In this document: positions 11,517 through 24,300 of the stretch, piece after piece
Position numbering within the stretch: position 1 is the stretch's first letter
How the letters are laid out: every line of letters starts with the position of its first letter
Assembly (NCBI GenBank): GCA_008828725.1
Contig: MEHQ01002079.1
Span: forward strand, 91,443 to 155,442
Length of the DNA stretch: 64,000 bases
Origin: Saccharina japonica
Taxonomy: Eukaryota > Sar > Phaeophyceae > Laminariales > Laminariaceae
Direction: 5' to 3'
Program-made: the position numbers and the translations under genes
The notes under the pieces: generated by a model
Database searches by the model: none
What the model saw: only the letters and a program-made list of their open reading frames with translations
What the model was told of the DNA's origin: nothing

Positions 11517-12229
11517 GAAGAGGTGTGTGAGGACAGGTTATGGAGTAAAACTTAAAAGCACCTGGATGGATTTTAATTAATTAGTGATTTGGGTTTTTAA
11601 TAGTGTGCATTATTTATTTGTACCTATAAGGTATCTTTAGTGGCAATTAGTAAGAACAACAACAACAACAACGTTTTATCCTTTATAACTGTTAAAAGGG
11701 GGGGGGGGAGACACATACATACAAGGGTATGAACCAATCAACCATGTTGATAGGAGGTATGTTAAAATCTAGTATGAATTTTCAGGGATTTTTTGGGGGG
11801 AATTTGTTTGTAACAAGTAAATAGTGGTTAGTCAGACGATTTTATTATAATAGCAGTATTATATTTTGCAGAAGAGGTGTGTGAGGACAGGTTATGGAGT
11901 AAAACTTAAAAGCACCTGGATGGATTTTAATTAATTAGTGATTTGGGTTTTTAATAGTGTGCATTATTTATTTGTACCTATAAGGTCTATCTTTAATGGC
12001 AATTAGTAGGGAGGGGTTAAAAAAAGGTTTTTTATCCCTTATAACTGTTGAAGGGGGGGGGGGGGGAGACACATAGAGACAGGGGTGTGAACCAATCAAC
12101 CATGTTGACAGGACGTATGTTAAAATCTAGTATGAATTTTCAGGGGTTTTTTGGGGGTGAAATGTTTGTAACAAGTAAATAGTGGTCAATCAGACGATTT
12201 TATTATAATAGCAGTATTATATTTTGCAG
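11517..12229. repeat. Tandem pair of 354-bp units
   Basis: 11517-11870 and 11871-12229 are nearly identical direct repeats starting GAAGAGGTGTGTGAGGACAG and ending TATTATATTTTGCAG. Each holds a G run (near 11699 and 12053) and an AT-rich stretch. No coding potential. Confidence 0.8.
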
Positions 12230-13458
12230 TATTGATTTAGGTTATAGTGTGTGTCAGGGGGGGGGGAGAGGTGGTTAGTACGTAGGGTAGATGGTGGGGG
12301 ATACATTGTATTTAATATTATTAATAGTAGCATGTTGAGTATGTATCGTATTTCATCATGGGGGTGAAAAAGTCAGGGCGGAGATGGTGTACGTAACAGG
12401 TATACTTTACACAGACAGGTCTTTTTGGTGTTGTGTGATAATGTTGATCCATACATAGATTACCAAACCCAGTAACTCCCTGTTTTTTGTAGTCGCGGAC
12501 CCATGTCGATCCACGGTCCATTCCAGTCCCGTTGATCAGGTCGTGTCGGCATAGAGGATTGCTGTTTTACGTACCCATCATTCCTCATTGATGGTGCATG
12601 TGGGCAATCTATAGACAGGTTTACGCACGCACGCGGTTTTTCACCTGAAAGGATGCAGAGGAGATCCAGAAGAGGTGGTCTTAGGTATTTGCAGTCACAG
12701 GCGTTCGAGCAGTGCACTTGAAGCTACAGCTCCTTGTCTTTCCACCTAAAGCTCTATCGGGCAGTACGTAAATCACAAAGGTCTGGACCAAGACCTGGTG
12801 CCGCAAGCGCTAAAAGGAGGTGGTATGAGACGAGCTCAAACGGAATGACAAAAGTGCGCTGCTCACAGCGGTGATCCCACCCCTTTTTTCCCCCCCTTCC
12901 CTCCAAGAGGAAGCTTTCACCTCGAAGAAGGCCGGGCAGCATGAGCTTTCATGTCCTTTGCGTGCGTCATGAAATTGAGACGCACGGCGGCGGGGTGAAT
13001 CGTTTCTGGATTTTTTGGGGGGTTAGGCTTGGATTTTTGGGTATGTTCAAACTCGATTTTGTATGATTAATATAATAATGAATGCTTCTAATGCGGGTTA
13101 TTTCCGGGGAGATTCGAGCTAGTGTGTTGTTTTTGGTTCAGATTTTGTTCTACTGGTATGCCATAAAAGTGGGGTTATACTTCTCGTTATATTTGTATAA
13201 TACACCAGGTTTCAGTGTACATGGGTTGGCTGAACCATATTCTGTTATTTGGTTCTTGATATATATAGATGGTTTGAGCTATTTTACACCCGCCCAGGAC
13301 TACTGCCTGGTATACGGTGATGATGTCAGCATTCTTTGTTCAAAGTTCGTTGAATATTTAGTTAATTCTACGATACGTGGTGTCTGCAGTATTTTCTGTT
13401 TCATCATCGTCTACAAATACAATTATTGGTGATGGGTGATACAGGTATGTATGGTGCA
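12230..13458. other. Intergenic; possible reverse-transcriptase relic
   Basis: No intact gene. A plus-strand open frame at 13082-13432 (116 aa, hydrophobic) contains SVLFLVQ about 65 residues before YGDDVSIL. That recalls the S-V-L-x-P/LF and Y/F-x-DD blocks of reverse transcriptases. The other conserved blocks are absent, so this is weak. The remainder holds nothing recognisable. Confidence 0.25.
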
Positions 13459-16400
13459 TGTACCTGGTATATAAACCAAGTATCCCTGTCGTATACGTAT
13501 GCGTACGAATACGAGTACTTGACGTATGTACTCGTATGTGTTGTTTGGTATGTACGAACCAGGTAGCATACGTATCCCCGTCGTATATACGTACTCGTAC
13601 GAGTATGAGTACGGGCTCGGGTTCTGCTTGAGCCTGTGGCACTTTCCTTTCTTGTCTGTGTAACGTCGAGGAGACGCCAGGTTGTTGGAGCATCCAGGCT
13701 CGACGACACAGTTTGTACGATAAGAGACGGAGATCTTATGACAGGGGGATTTAGTGATACTTGCATGGGAGATCCTTACGGTGATCTCCGGATATGTGCA
13801 GGTTGGACGAGTTCGGGACGGCTTTGAACACGAACAGAGGAGGAGGGGGTGTCGTTTAAAGGTTTAAAGGCCTTCAGAGACCTCGTCCGTTTCTAAAGCA
13901 GTAGTGCTTTCGTCGCGCACGGTGACAGGTGACGCACGTATCATATGATACGAGTACGACCAGAGCGAGGANGAACGGTACAATCTCAGCAAAGATTAAA
14001 ATGTAGCAACCGCACTGCTGCGATACTCGTACGTAGAGCAGCCGTGAATCACGAAGACAAGCACGGCGCACGTACGAGTTGTACTACAGCAGTATGCCAA
14101 CCTGCGACGTGAGAAGACGGTGCCGGGCATGCCGGCGTAGGGAGAAGCGTGCGTTTTGAATGCGTGTGTGGGAGAAAAAACTGGATTATTTTTGTTTGCA
14201 TTTGCTCCACTCTAAGTTGCTATAATAAATTGGACAGAGCACTAAGTCTAAGTGACCCATCAAAACCATGCAAGCACGCGCAATGGGGGACAAGGGGATC
14301 TATGGGTATGTCACTTCTGTCCGTCTTCCATCCATTATTCGATATTTGGAACTTACTGGTAGGGATATTGTACATGGTATATTAATAGTATCTTGTGAGG
14401 GTATTACCTACTGAGCTATAGGGGTAAAATATCGATTAACTACCCAGCCCAGGGTAATCCTTAGAACACTCTCCCCCCTTCTGAACGGTGGAATCTTTGG
14501 GACGTCGGTACCGTATACGGCCGTACGTTGACCTACCCGCTTCGTTTCGATAGCTGGGGAACCAAGGAGACGTATTTTTTAGGGACGCACGCTCAAGCGT
14601 TTCTGTAAAAGAAACTTTCGAAGTGAGATTCGAACCCGTGTCCTCGACGACGTCAAATGTGAGGGTATGACCTACTTAGCTATAGGGGTAAAATATCGAT
14701 CAATTACCCAGCCCAGCGTACTCCTGACCCCACCCGACAATGTGTAGCGATATCATTAGTGAAAATTACTGCTGCTGTGCCAACATGATGAAATCTCACA
14801 TATTTTATTCACCCAGGCCCCAATAAGTCCACACCTAAAACGGTGATTTGCAACCGCGATACTACGAAAACTAGGTGTCTTCAATTAGCCCTACACCATC
14901 AACCTCCTCCCCGTTGACTTCCGAGGAAGCATCGAACGACAACCCCCTCTCCATATAATGTCGTTGTTTGCAACTGCTACATTATGATGATTATCCCGCC
15001 TTGAGACAGAAACAAGCAACCCTTCGATATTTTTGCCCAAATAATAATAAGTATTCTTGACATCCGACAACAATGTGTAGCATGAGTTTCAACGTTCATC
15101 ACTCATAAGCACCCGAAAAAATAAAACAGCGGAAATAAATAGTGTCCTTCCTATTATTTATTTTTTTAGGTAATACGAGCCGCTCACGCTTGTGGCCCTA
15201 CCGCCGTGGGGGCGGGAGGGCCTCTTATTCCCTAGTATAACATATTTGACATTCAGTGAACACAAATATCGTCGAGATAAAGTTTCTCCATCAAAGTACT
15301 TTACTTTCGTTTCGTTATCCTATGATACATCCTTGATGCATCTGATCAAAGCGGCAAACGGATGGATGATACTATTTTCCAGCCAGAAGGAATCGCCCAA
15401 GAAAAAACTTAACCCGCCTCTTCCCCCCCCCAAACCATAAGCTTCCACACATCTGACAGAAAATCGATTCCCACTTCCATAATCTAGATCTTTCAAGAAC
15501 AAGACAGATTCATGAACTGTATGAACTGTATAATCTGTAGGATCTAGCTCATGTTGCCGGGTGGGCGCTTCTTAATCTACATGACCCAGGACGTGTTTCC
15601 TGGGTTGGACCTGAACTATACAGAACCTTCACAACGCTTCATAACGATAGGTCAGGATCTAGATGATCTGTAGATGATCTATCTGTAGATGATATGTCCA
15701 ACGTGTATAACCTCGCCCTAACATGTTTTGTACCAGGTATAATATTAACCTTCCCCTCTATAAATAACGCCTTTTTTAGCACGCCAGCAAGGATTCAAAT
15801 AGTGTGTTGCGAGCGGTCGATCACTCGAACGAGCATTACGAGCATTCACGAACGGCGGGGGGGGGGGCTCTCATGCCGTACGTGGCCGTTTTCGTATGAC
15901 CATAGACCCTCGCATCCCTACAATGCCGGGACGGAACGTCGATTCGTGCTCGTTTGCTCGCTGGCGGGCTACTCGGCGGTACGAGGTGGAAGAGGAGCGT
16001 GGTGCGTGCGAGCACAATTCGACGCTCTCGGGTCGATTGTCCCGCGCGTGCGTGTCATGCTGTCACAACGCTGGGCATGATGTGTGAAATGTATTCTATT
16101 TCACGGAAAAGGTGAAGAACAACTCGCAGAAAAAACTCAAAACGAAGCACCTATTATCACCTCGTAGCGACGGCGGTATACCTCAACGCCTTCCATGCTC
16201 CGAAGTAAACCTACATGTCGTTTTACTCGACAGTAGGAAGGTTTAGGGGCAAGGGGAGGGAGGGAGGGGGGGGGGGGGGGGGGTGGCCATGGTTCGTTGT
16301 CTATGGAAAACCCACCCCCTTCAGGAGGAAGGCTATGCTTGGGGTTCGTCTCCAAGAGAGACCCTTCCCCATCCCCTCGAGGGAGACCCCCGCTGCGTTA

Positions 16401-16676
16401 AACAGAGCGGGGAACGCATCGTTCGTGACGAGTTCCTCCCTCTGTTTGACGCAAGGGGCGTCCCCAAGAACGGTATCGCCTTAACTTCCTGTCGAACTCC
16501 AACATGAAACCCGCCCAACACAAACCACACATATAATACCAGGTGCCAGAGGGTAGGGTGCCCCTGTTACCTCTTCGAGAAAAAGCATACCATACACACA
16601 CGTAGTCCCGCAGGTCGGAACTACGACGAGAGCGGCCGCGCCGGGAATGCACCGACCATGCACTACTTTGACCGCG
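13459..16676 (-). repeat. Large repeat unit, copy B (tandem with copy C)
   Basis: Nearly identical to 17138-20352 at a spacing of about 3.68 kb, with a single ambiguous base at the junction (16677). The half toward 16676 is almost identical, apart from a short stretch around 16200-16285 next to a G run. The half toward 13459 carries scattered differences, for example around 13850 and 14470. Another ambiguous base is at 13972. It includes an inverted counterpart of copy A plus about 1.5 kb that copy A lacks. Confidence 0.85.
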
Positions 16677-16677
16677 N

Positions 16678-19600
16678 ATCAACCACAAATAGAACATCTA
16701 TTCTGCATGCGACGGTTGACTTTTGATCTCGATATAGACTCAGTCCACGACTAACTAACTTCGTACCGGGCAAGGCCAGCAAATAAGCATAGCGGCCTCG
16801 AAGGTATCATTACGATTCGTAGTCTAGGGGGCGAGCGTTTGCTTGCGGTGTCCGACGGTCTTCGTCCAAAAACCTTAAAAAATTGTCTTTCTTGCGATCG
16901 GAGATCTTTGGTATTCTGTTTTGAACTCATCATCAGCCAAATGTGTTTTCACCAGACGCCTGATCGGCGCCCTCCACATATCATCGACCGAGGTGTGTGG
17001 AATGTGACACTAAGGTGGGTCGGAGGTCCTGACCAGCGCGACGCGTTCAGGGTCCATGACGCAGTCGTTGGGTCTGTCGATCGATATGTCAAAATGTCAA
17101 ACTTGAAAAAGTGTGATTTTTTTCTTGTATGATACGTACCTGGTATATAAACCAAGTATATCCCTGTCGTATATGCGTACGAATACGAGTACTTGACGTA
17201 TGTACTCGTATGTGTTGTCTGGTATGTACGAACCAGGTATCAACTACGTATCCCCGTCGTATATACGTACTCGTACGAGTATGAGTACGGGCTCGGGTTC
17301 TGCTTGAGCCTGTGGCACTTTCCTTTCTTGTCTGTCTGTGTAACGTCGAGGAGACGCCAGGTTGTTGGAGCATCCAGGCTCGACGACACAGTTTGTACGA
17401 TAAGAGACGGAGATCTTATGACAGGGGGATTTAGTGATACTTGCATGGGAGATCCTTACGGTGATCTCCGGATATGTGCAGGTTGGACGAGTTCGGGACG
17501 GCTTTGAACACGAGCAGAGGAGGAGGGGGTGTCGTTGAGGGGCCTTCAGAGACCTCGTCCGTTTCTAAAGCAGTAGTGCTTTCGTCGCGCACGGTGACAG
17601 GCGACGCACGTATCATATGATACGAGTACGACCAGAGCGAGGATGAACGGTACAATCTCAGCAAAGATTAAAATGTAGCAACCGCACTGCTGCGATACTC
17701 GTACGTAGAGCAGCCGCGAATCACGAAGACAAGCACGGCGCACGTACGAGTTGTACTACAGCAGTATGCCAACCTGCGACGTGAGAAGACGGTGCCGGGC
17801 ATGCCGGCGTAGGGAGAAGCGTGCGTTTTGAATGCGTGTGTGGGAGAAAAAACTGGATTATTTTTGTTTGCATTTGCTCCACTCTAAGTTGCTATGATAA
17901 ATTGGACAGAACACTAAGTCTAAGTGACCCATTAAAACCATGCAAGCACGCGCAATGGGGGACAAGGGGATCTATGGGTATGTCACTTCTGTTCGTCTTC
18001 CATCCATTATTCGATATTTGGGACTTGCTGGTAGGGATATTGTACATGGTATATTAATAGTATTTTGTGAGGGTATTACCTACTGAGCTATACGTAGGGG
18101 TAAAATATCGATTTACTACCCAGCCCAGGGTAATCCTTATAACACTCCCCCCCACTGTGAACGGCGGAATCTTTGGGACGTCGGTACCGTATACGGCCGT
18201 ACGTTGACCTACCCGCTTCGTTTTGATAGCTGGGCAACCAGGGAGACGTTTTTTAGGGACGCACGCTCAAGCGTTTCTGTAAAAGAAACTTTCGAAGTGA
18301 GATTCGAAACCGTGTCCTCGACGACGTCAAATGTGAGAGTATTACCTACTTAACTATAGGGGTAAAAGATCGATCCATTACTCCGCCCAGCGTAATCCTA
18401 ACCCCACCCGACAATGTGTAGCGATATTATTACGTAGTGAAAATTACAGCTGCCGTGCCAACATGATGAAATCTCACATATTTCATTCACCCAGGCCCCA
18501 ATAAGTTCACACCTAAAACGGTGATTTGCAACCGCCGATACTACGAAAACTAGGTGTCTTCAATTAGCCCTACACCATCAACCTCCTCCCCGTTGACTTC
18601 CGAGGAAGCATCGAACGACAACCCCCTCTCCATATAATGTCGTTGTTTGCAACTGCTACATTATGATGATTATCCCGCCTTGAGACAGAAACAAGCAACC
18701 CTTCGATATTTTTGCCCAAATAATAATAAGTATTCTTGACATCCGACAACAATGTGTAGCATGAGTTTCAACGTTCATCACTCATAAGCACCCGAAAAAA
18801 TAAAACAGCGGAAATAAATAGTGTCCTTCCTATTATTTATTTTTTTAGGTAATACGAGCCGCTCACGCTTGTGGCCCTACCGCCGTGGGGGCGGGAGGGC
18901 CTCTTATTCCCTAGTATAACATATTTGACATTCAGTGAACACAAATATCGTCGAGATAAAGTTTCTCCATCAAAGTACTTTACTTTCGTTTCGTTATCCT
19001 ATGATACATCCTTGATGCATCTGATCAAAGCGGCAAACGGATGGATGATACTATTTTCCAGCCAGAAGGAATCGCCCAAGAAAAAACTTAACCCGCCTCT
19101 TCCCCCCCCCAAACCATAAGCTTCCACACATCTGACAGAAAATCGATTCCCACTTCCATAATCTAGATCTTTCAAGAACAAGACAGATTCATGAACTGTA
19201 TGAACTGTATAATCTGTAGGATCTAGCTCATGTTGCCGGGTGGGCGCTTCTTAATCTACATGACCCAGGACGTGTTTCCTGGGTTGGACCTGAACTATAC
19301 AGAACCTTCACAACGCTTCATAACGATAGGTCAGGATCTAGATGATCTGTAGATGATCTATCTGTAGATGATATGTCCAACGTGTATAACCTCGCCCTAA
19401 CATGTTTTGTACCAGGTATAATATTAACCTTCCCCTCTATAAATAACGCCTTTTTTAGCACGCCAGCAAGGATTCAAATAGTGTGTTGCGAGCGGTCGAT
19501 CACTCGAACGAGCATTACGAGCATTCACGAACGGCGGGGGGGGGGGCTCTCATGCCGTACGTGGCCGTTTTCGTATGACCATAGACCCTCGCATCCCTAC

Positions 19601-20352
19601 AATGCCGGGACGGAACGTCGATTCGTGCTCGTTTGCTCGCTGGCGGGCTACTCGGCGGTACGAGGTGGAAGAGGAGCGTGGTGCGTGCGAGCACAATTCG
19701 ACGCTCTCGGGTCGATTGTCCCGCGCGTGCGTGTCATGCTGTCACAACGCTGGGCATGATGTGTGAAATGTATTCTATTTCACGGAAAAGGTGAAGAACA
19801 ACTCGCAGAAAAAACTCAAAACGAAGCACCTATTATCACCTCGTAGCGACGGCGGTATACCTCAACGCCTTCCATGCTCCGAAGTAAACCTACAGTGGTT
19901 TACTCCGAAGTAGGAAGGTTAGGGGAAGGGGAGGGGAGGGAGGGGGGGGGGGGGGCGGGTGGCCATGGTTCGTTGTCTATGGAAAACCCACCCCCTTCAG
20001 GAGGAAGGCTATGCTTGGGGTTCGTCTCCAAGAGAGACCCTTCCCCATCCCCTCGAGGGAGACCCCCGCTGCGTTAAACAGAGCGGGGAACGCATCGTTC
20101 GTGACGAGTTCCTCCCTCTGTTTGACGCAAGGGGCGTCCCCAAGAACGGTATCGCCTTAACTTCCTGTCGAACTCCAACATGAAACCCGCCCAACACAAA
20201 CCACACATATAATACCAGGTGCCAGAGGGTAGGGTGCCCCTGTTACCTCTTCGAGAAAAAGCATACCATACACACACGTAGTCCCGCAGGTCGGAACTAC
20301 GACGAGAGCGGCCGCGCCGGGAATGCACCGACCATGCACTACTTTGACCGCG
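16678..20352 (-). repeat. Large repeat unit, copy C, abutting the kinase 3' end
   Basis: Contains everything in copy B plus 460 bp at its left end (16678-17137) shared with copies A and D. Its right end stops about 100 bp from the stop codon of the alpha-kinase gene. It therefore probably holds the native 3' flank, and copy B would be the duplicate. Short open frames are shared with B but show no recognisable product. Confidence 0.8.
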
Positions 20353-20449
20353 CTCGGAGTCGAACCACCTGTCGGCGCGGAATGGCAAGGTCGATCGATC
20401 GACAGAGCCCCACAGCATTCTCCTCGCGCCGTCCCCAGTCTCTCCACTA

Positions 20450-21394
20450 CTAGGCGCCCCGCCTGAACCCGAGCAGGCGGCAGACGTCGTTGCACTTGTG
20501 CGTCTCAAAGAAAGCGTTGACGCCGCGAGAACCCAGGTCTGTTTTCCCGTAAACCTGCTTTCGCCCGGTGTCGGACCGGTAGTGGATGACCGGGTCGGTG
20601 AGCTCGAACACGCCAGCGCGGCCCTCGTCGGCAGCCGCGGTGTTCAGGACCCCCTGCAGGTCGCACACCAGCATCTTGCGACGAGTGTGGCGGTAGGTGA
20701 AGTGCGAGAACGCCTGGACGTAGCACTGCGCCGTAGGGGCGAAGGGGGTGGTGTTGCCGCGGGGGGGGGTGTTAGTGTTATGCAGGGCATGACCAGGTGC
20801 CCGTCCACGTCTGCCTCCACGGTCGCCAGCGAACCGAGTGGTCAGGCCGGCCTTGCCCGTCTTCCGCCCCTCGGCGCTTCGGACGCTGCCGTCGCTGTCA
20901 CTGTCCGAGCCTTCCTCTTCCTCCTCGTCCTCCTCCAGGACAGCGTCCAGATTTCCCTCCAACCGGGTCTGCTGCGCCGGCGCCTGCACCTGCTGCTGCT
21001 GCTGCTGCTGCACGAACGGGTCTGCCGCAGTGGATGCGCCTTCGCCGTGGACGTACCCGTTGTTCCCGTTCCACTTGGTGTAGCCCTTGACGGGCTCGAG
21101 CAACTTCTCGACGAGCACGCCGCGCAGTAACGACGACCCGCCGCCGGCAAACTCGTACACCGAGCAGTCGACGAAGGTCACGTCCCACACCCGGGCGGCG
21201 GGCAACCCGCGCATGCTGAGACGGTCTCGCACTCTCGCGTTGAACTTGATCGCCAGTCGCTTGGCCTTGAGCTGGGTCTTGGCGAAGGACTCGTGGAATT
21301 CCATCTTGAGGTACTCCTCTCCGACATGCCTGCTTTCCTTGGCGACGAGCTTAGGGCCGACGAACAACGACGATCCACCGCTGGAGTCGATCTC
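20450..21394 (-). other. Alpha-kinase gene, exon 2 (kinase domain)
   Basis: 314 codons plus TAG. It starts just before the lysine-bearing GPKLVAKES. About 100 residues of low complexity are inserted between GYTKWN and AFSHFTY: a seven-Gln run encoded by a CAG tract (plus-strand CTG at 20989-21010) and an acidic/Ser-Asp run. Both conserved acidic positions (DLQG and LTDP) and the terminal H-x-C-x3-C pattern are present, so the domain looks active. Confidence 0.85.
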
Positions 21395-24300
21395 CTGCCA
21401 ACATTACAGTCACCGAAACGAGCATGTACGTATGATATATACGCAGGGGAACAGTGTTGTTGAGATACATATATACAGACGCTGTTATTGAGATACATAC
21501 AGGTGTGCAGATACAATGGCTCGGAAATTACTCGCGCTGAAAACGGTGGGCACTACGGTATAAAACGTGTACCGTGTTCACACAGATACTTAACAATGTA
21601 CGGGCGATTACCGATTATTAACATAATACTCTCTTTAACAATTCGAAACGCTGGAGCCGCATTCACGGAAATTCAGAATATCATAGAAAAATGAAATACA
21701 GCAAAATAGGGAATGACGCGTGCCGCCCTCTTGTTTGTTCCATCGCAGTAGACATACTTGGGCCGTTATTGTCGAAGAACTTTGATTCCAAATGTCCCCA
21801 TTCGCCATACCAGGTATGTGATTGTTTTCTGCAGTGTTATTTAACGCTGCCGCCGATCTTCCAACGTAAGAAATGTTATGGATATAGATTGCTGTCGTTC
21901 GGTGCTTCGTCGGACATTGTTGGGGAGGAGGACTTGGCCCTTGCGGCTGGAGGGGGTAGGGCCAGGATAAGCAAAACAGAAAGGTATGCATCTATCGTGT
22001 TCGCAGTTTTTGATTGTTGGAAGCATGTACCAGGTATGTATGTCGTTTCACGCCTTTTGTTTTCGTGGTCTAGATTTTTCTGTTTTTTCATAATGTTTTT
22101 GGTTGTTGGCACCCGCGCTATGATACACCCTATCGAATGGCATATGAAATACTAATGTTCCAAGTATTGAAATGGATGAGGCTTCCTGCCCGAAGCGGGG
22201 GGGGGGGGGGGGGGGGGGGCGTGTCCGGGATAAACCACCGCGTTGGGTGCATGGTCAACGCGGCAACTATCACTGGAAGATAAATGCTACGAACAATCCC
22301 CGGAAACTTCCGCATACCAGTAAAAACTACGTGTCGTGTGTCAATTTCACCCGTCGCGCCCGGTTGCAATAGCACCAGCTGTTGCGCCACTATTAGATAA
22401 TAAGCACCATACCCACTGAGGAGCTAAAAGTCACCGCTGACTAATAGCTCAGTGGTTGTGGTGCTCATCTAACACAATCACAAACCCCCAAGAGAAGCAG
22501 GAGCTGTGGACATAGCCACCCTGGCGAGTAATCTCCTCCGGGTAGTGTGGGACTTGCGCGAACTAGTCTACCACCAAATAAAAGGCCTAGGCTATCTATG
22601 CCGCCTGCCCGCCGGACTCGGTCCAGTTACGGTCCGTCCTACCTACCCGTATGGGCGTTGGTCTTTTCATGGACCCAGGATTTTGAACCCACTTGGTTCC
22701 AGCGTTTTTCGGTTGAACATCTTTGCGAAAGTCTGTAAAAACAAAAGATGAGATCGTCGCTCCTAAAAGTCTCTAGCCGAAAGCCGCGAGCAAAGGGTGG
22801 TCGCTGCGTTGAACTCGTATTGAACGCGGCGGTTGTATCCAAGGCGAGGCCCCCTTGCTTCGGGCAGGAGGCCTCATCCAATCCAGCGTACTTTTACATT
22901 GAATGACCGAATCGGCGGCAGCGTAAAAAACAGCACTACAGGAAAATCAGCTAATAAATACTTCGATAACAACGGCCCTTAATACTTACCAGGTACATAA
23001 TACGGCCTTGTTTAAAAAAATAACAGCGATAGACCAAAAACCTACCCTAAGTTCTACGCCCAGAATAGCAAAAGGTTCAGGCCTCATTTTTCCAAAGCTT
23101 TTCATGGCGTACTGTGCGGGCTGGGCCAGCCTTGAACAGGACAAATTGATTGGCGAGTTATGAGCTACGACTTGGAAAATGGAAGAGCATATGCTACGAG
23201 TACGTCCGTAGTCCTTAGTTTTTTTTTTAATCATAATACTCTAAAACACCTACGTACAGTAGAAAATCATACAACTTTTCGAATTTATCTCCGTTTTTAA
23301 AAATGCAAATTACATGGAACACCCAAGAATGTGGGCAACATCGTACAAGAACCGAGTACGTATTTGTTTCAGCTACTCAACAATAATATCCGTATGGCAT
23401 GCCCAAAACTCGCCGTTCCAAATCAAGGCGGAAATTTTGGTGTAGGCACAGTGCTGAAGACACAAGCAGACGGCCGTTGTCGGTTTCTTTGCTCAATTCG
23501 CCGCCCATCCAATTATATGTGCTAGGTACTGCTTGGCGTTATTATTTTCTTCGTCGCGCCGGTCCCCCGCCCCGCTCGGGAGCCGGGGGGGGCGATCTGT
23601 GGGTACAATGGGCTATCATACTCATATACTGTGGCACAGGACCGCATGGCTTTTGGTTCCAACCTTTCGCGTTTCCATGGGCACATTCTCTCGCCCCACG
23701 CACCCCCCTTGCGGGTGGCATGGCGATGGGTCTTTTGTTGGCGGAATATTTCCTATCCCTGACGGTTAGGAGTTCTTTTTTTCTTCTTCTTGACGTTCCT
23801 TGTCGGCTTCGTATAGCCTTGCCGTTCAGAGGTACGGCAGAGGGTTTTGAGGAGTCGCGCATCTTGGACTCGTGTTCTAGTTCGTGGAATCGGGGTTTCC
23901 ATCAACTTATTATATTTCTGCATCTATATACGGCCCATCAGAGTGGGCTTTTTATAGTGTTATGGTACTGCTTGGAACGAAGTGGAAAAGGCCGGTAATT
24001 GGTTGTGGGTACAGGGCGTTTGTATCGTATTTGTAGTACTTGTGAGGCGTGTCTTAGATGAGAAACCAGGCAGGGGTTTCCGGCAAAGACAAGCCCTCTT
24101 GCCTCAGTCTTTCACCGCGCTCTAAAAGGAATGAAGCTGATTCCCCCCCCCCATCTCTGCCTGGTTGGTGAAAACCCAACGTGCTCCGTCCCGGCATTGT
24201 AGGGATGCGAGGGTCTATGGTCATATGACTACGGCCGTGCACGTGAGTAACAACAAGTACCTGCTAAATATGCAAAGGCCTGGCAAAAGGGATACGTTGC

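Noticed and set aside
14891..15073. 60-codon frame conserved in three repeat copies (5859, 14891, 18570)
   Set aside because: Conservation is explained by recent duplication. The copy at 5859 differs by indels and the peptide has no recognisable feature.
20498..21130. 210-codon plus-strand open frame over the kinase exon
   Set aside because: Shadow of the alpha-kinase exon. The minus strand has all the family motifs.
23399..23998. 199-codon plus-strand frame in the kinase intron
   Set aside because: Its last third overlaps a decayed TRIM repeat, it has no recognisable motif and no splice context.
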